From positions 1-7,107 of the forward strand of contig CAAHEK010000052.1 of assembly GCA_900772425.1 (NCBI GenBank): a stretch of 7,107 nt of DNA, in the 5' to 3' direction. This document shows positions 5,356 through 7,107 of the stretch, piece after piece. Made by a program: the position numbers and the translations under genes. Position 1 is the first letter of the stretch, and each line of letters opens with the position of its first letter. The notes below the pieces were generated by a model. The model was not told the DNA's origin, did not search any database, and saw only the letters and a list, made by a program, of their open reading frames with translations. The stretch is from an uncultured Lachnospira sp. GTDB lineage: Bacteria; Bacillota; Clostridia; Lachnospirales; Lachnospiraceae.

Positions 5356-6696
5356 CTACTTCTTACCCGATTTTTCAAATGTATCATAATCCGAAAAAAT
5401 ATCGTCCAGTTCTTTTATTTCATCATCAAATGTAAATTTTTCATCAGTTCCCTGCATAAGAAATCTGTTTACATCATCTATTTTCTTAACTGCATAATCA
5501 ATATTTTTATTAGAGCCGCTCTTATACGCACCAATATTTATTAAATCTTCAGCTTCATTATATGTTGCCAGCACTGTCTTTAATCTTCCTGCTGACTTCT
5601 TATGTTCTTTGGTAACAATCTGGCTCATACATCTTGATATGCTCTGCAATACATCTATCGCAGGATAATGATTTTTATGTCCAAGCTTTCTTGAAAGCAT
5701 AATATGTCCATCAAGAATACTTCTTGCTGTATCCGTTATAGGCTCATTGAAATCATCACCATCAACAAGCACAGTATACAAGCCGGTTATAGAACCTTTA
5801 TCTGACATTCCCGCTCTTTCAAGCAGTTTAGGCATTTCACTGTAAACGCTTGGTGGGTATCCCCTTGTTACAGGTGGCTCACCTGAGGCAAGTCCGATTT
5901 CTCTCTGAGCCATGGAAAAACGTGTAAGCGAATCCATCATAAGTAATACATCCTTGCCCTGATCCCTGAAATATTCCGCTATGGCAGTAGCTGTCTTTGC
6001 AGCCTTATTTCTTATAAGTGCAGGTTTATCGGATGTTGCAACAACAAGAACGCTTCTTTTCATACCTTCAGGACCTAAGTCTCTTTCAACGAATTCCCTT
6101 ACCTCTCTGCCTCGCTCACCTATAAGTGCAATAACATTTATATCTGCCTTGGTATTTCTTGCAAACATACCAAGCAATGTACTCTTTCCAACACCACTAC
6201 CTGCAAATATGCCAATTCTCTGACCTTTTCCAACAGTCAGCAAGCCGTCAACAGCCTTAACTCCAAGTGGAAGAACCTGACTGATTATCTCTCTATCCAT
6301 AGGATCAGGCGGAGCTGCTTCTACAGAATACTCTTCCGTAAGCTCCAGCACCGAACCATCTGACGGATTTCCAAGACCATCTAATGTATGTCCAAGTATC
6401 TCAGGTCCAACCTTTACAGCTAAAGGCTTTTCAGTATTCTCCACAATACTTCCCGGTCCTATCCCGTCCACAACATCAAATGGCATAAGCAAAACCCTTG
6501 AATCTTTAAATCCAACAACCTCTGCATAAAGCACCTGGCTTTTATCAGCAGAATAAATTTTGCATAAATCATTTAATTTTGCATCAGGTCCTATTGATTC
6601 TATTGTCAGTCCAACTATTTTAGTTACTTTTCCAAGTTTTTCATAGAAAGACTTTTCTGTAACTGCAAAATATTTATCTTTGTTAATTACCGACAA
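5356..6696 (-). CDS. fliI: FliI, flagellum-specific type III export ATPase
   Basis: 446 residues, the usual length. FliI hydrolyses ATP as a hexamer beneath the flagellar export gate and, with FliH and FliJ, promotes substrate unloading and export. Features seen: an N-terminal beta-barrel-like domain (about 15-95); the Walker A loop AGSGVGKST at 165-173; the F1-beta-like IGERGREV at 192-199; Walker B LLMMDSLTR at 251-259 with Asp255; YPPSVYSEMPKLLERAG at 280-296, characteristic of T3SS ATPases; DTARSILDGHIMLSRKL at 322-338; and a C-terminal helical domain for FliJ/gate contacts. No key residue appears missing. The start codon is TTG (6696-6694), placed by a strong AGGAGG at 6709-6704 with 7-nt spacing; no ATG competes nearby. 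After the stop there are 35 nt, then fliJ. Confidence 0.98.
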   Translation of the reverse strand: MSVINKDKYFAVTEKSFYEKLGKVTKIVGLTIESIGPDAKLNDLCKIYSADKSQVLYAEVVGFKDSRVLLMPFDVVDGIGPGSIVENTEKPLAVKVGPEILGHTLDGLGNPSDGSVLELTEEYSVEAAPPDPMDREIISQVLPLGVKAVDGLLTVGKGQRIGIFAGSGVGKSTLLGMFARNTKADINVIALIGERGREVREFVERDLGPEGMKRSVLVVATSDKPALIRNKAAKTATAIAEYFRDQGKDVLLMMDSLTRFSMAQREIGLASGEPPVTRGYPPSVYSEMPKLLERAGMSDKGSITGLYTVLVDGDDFNEPITDTARSILDGHIMLSRKLGHKNHYPAIDVLQSISRCMSQIVTKEHKKSAGRLKTVLATYNEAEDLINIGAYKSGSNKNIDYAVKKIDDVNRFLMQGTDEKFTFDDEIKELDDIFSDYDTFEKSGKK

Positions 6697-6703
6697 TGTC
6701 GTT

Positions 6704-6709
6704 CCTCCT
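6704..6709 (-). promoter_or_regulatory. Strong Shine-Dalgarno for the TTG-initiated fliI, overlapping the fliH stop
   Basis: On the minus strand the sequence reads TAGGAGG: TAG is the fliH stop and AGGAGG is an optimal ribosome binding site. Seven bases separate it from the TTG start of fliI. This arrangement decides the fliI start in the absence of an ATG, and it suggests that ribosomes finishing fliH re-initiate on fliI, which would tie FliH and FliI stoichiometry together. Confidence 0.8.
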
Positions 6710-7107
6710 AAACACAGCTTAAAAGCTTCAAATCTTTAATAAGATTATTAAGTTCGATATCAAGGCTGCAATTAAACACTCCTGTATCCGTCTCAATAAT
6801 ACATTCATTCTTTTTCATCGTTACATCTTCGACAATATCCATTTGTATTTCTTTTGACATTGCACAATAAATTTTCCCCTGATTATTAACAAGGAATTTA
6901 TAATCGTCAGGGGACACTTTTATTATGAAATCTTTGCTGTTGTCAGCATGCATCATCACATTATTAATTAAATGTAATATTATATCCTGATTATCTTCTG
7001 ATACCGTCATTGTAACTTTCTTAAATACTTCTGTAAGCACATCAACCAGTTCAGGCTCTATCTGTGCCTTCTTTTTTTCATATTCTTCTTTTAGTTCATC
7101 AAGCTTA
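6708..7107 (-). CDS. fliH: FliH, flagellar export ATPase regulator (C-terminal part, cut by window edge)
   Basis: The reading frame is open from the window edge at 7106 to a TAG stop at 6710-6708, giving the last 132 residues; the start lies outside the window. FliH is a cytoplasmic dimer that binds and restrains the export ATPase FliI and tethers it to the C-ring and export gate. The visible part begins with a charged Lys/Glu helix (KLDELKEEYEKKKAQ), as expected for the FliH coiled coil. It then enters the C-terminal FliH/HrpE/V-ATPase-E-like domain, with the typical pattern PELVDVLTEVFKKV, an IIKVSPDDYKFL strand (the family's I-x-V-x-P-x-D motif), and an ECIIETDTGVFNCSLD segment near the end (family pattern: glycine-rich turn, IET, G, D/N, S-L). 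The next gene is fliI, whose Shine-Dalgarno overlaps this stop codon, so the two are probably translationally coupled. Sequence identity is diverged, so the call rests on motifs plus position. Confidence 0.88.
   Translation of the reverse strand, partial: KLDELKEEYEKKKAQIEPELVDVLTEVFKKVTMTVSEDNQDIILHLINNVMMHADNSKDFIIKVSPDDYKFLVNNQGKIYCAMSKEIQMDIVEDVTMKKNECIIETDTGVFNCSLDIELNNLIKDLKLLSCV

Noticed and set aside
6023..6030. TCCGATAA on the minus strand inside fliI, resembling a sigma-28 -10
   Set aside because: No -35 match at the right spacing and it lies in conserved coding sequence.

Overview
This AT-rich window is a stretch of a flagellar fla/che-type operon. Every recognisable gene is on the minus strand, so transcription runs from high to low coordinates. 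In transcription order: the C-terminal part of fliH (cut by the window edge), fliI, fliJ, a membrane-anchored MotE/YlxF-like gene, fliK, flgD, a small conserved flagellar-operon protein of unknown function, and flgE. The gene order, the small TIGR02530-type gene between flgD and flgE, strong AGGAGG/GAGGTG ribosome binding sites and low GC point to a motile Firmicute of the class Clostridia. The protein style (short FlgD, low-complexity Ser/Thr/Asp/Asn-rich FliK) fits Lachnospiraceae such as Roseburia, Agathobacter or Butyrivibrio relatives. The family-level placement is inference.

Layout: 6708-7107 fliH', 5356-6696 fliI and 4868-5320 fliJ form the ATPase complex of the flagellar type III export apparatus. 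4102-4866 is a single-pass membrane protein with a coiled coil and a MgtE-N/FliG-like C-terminal domain. 2608-3999 fliK (hook-length control), 2023-2580 flgD (hook cap) and 105-1460 flgE (hook subunit) form the hook-building module, with the unknown 1563-1994 gene inside it. Most junctions are tight (1 to 35 nt). Two gaps of about 100 nt stand out, before fliK and before flgE; a third non-coding stretch lies after flgE and runs off the window edge, where flbD would normally follow.

The genes work in sequence. FliH/FliI/FliJ deliver FlgD, FliK and FlgE to the export gate; FlgD caps the growing hook, FlgE polymerises beneath it, and FliK measures hook length and triggers the specificity switch to filament-type substrates.

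The most interesting things are in the gaps. Directly after the MotE-like stop codon there is a close match to a sigma-28/SigD promoter (TAATGTTT, 11 nt, TCCGATAT) that would give the hook module its own flagellar-sigma-dependent transcript, with a leader holding two mutually exclusive hairpins. flgE is flanked by two structured elements that share the TAATCCCTT / GGGATTA inverted motif, one of which can fold as a four-armed cloverleaf. I see no wholly new multi-gene system here: the coding content is standard flagellar machinery.
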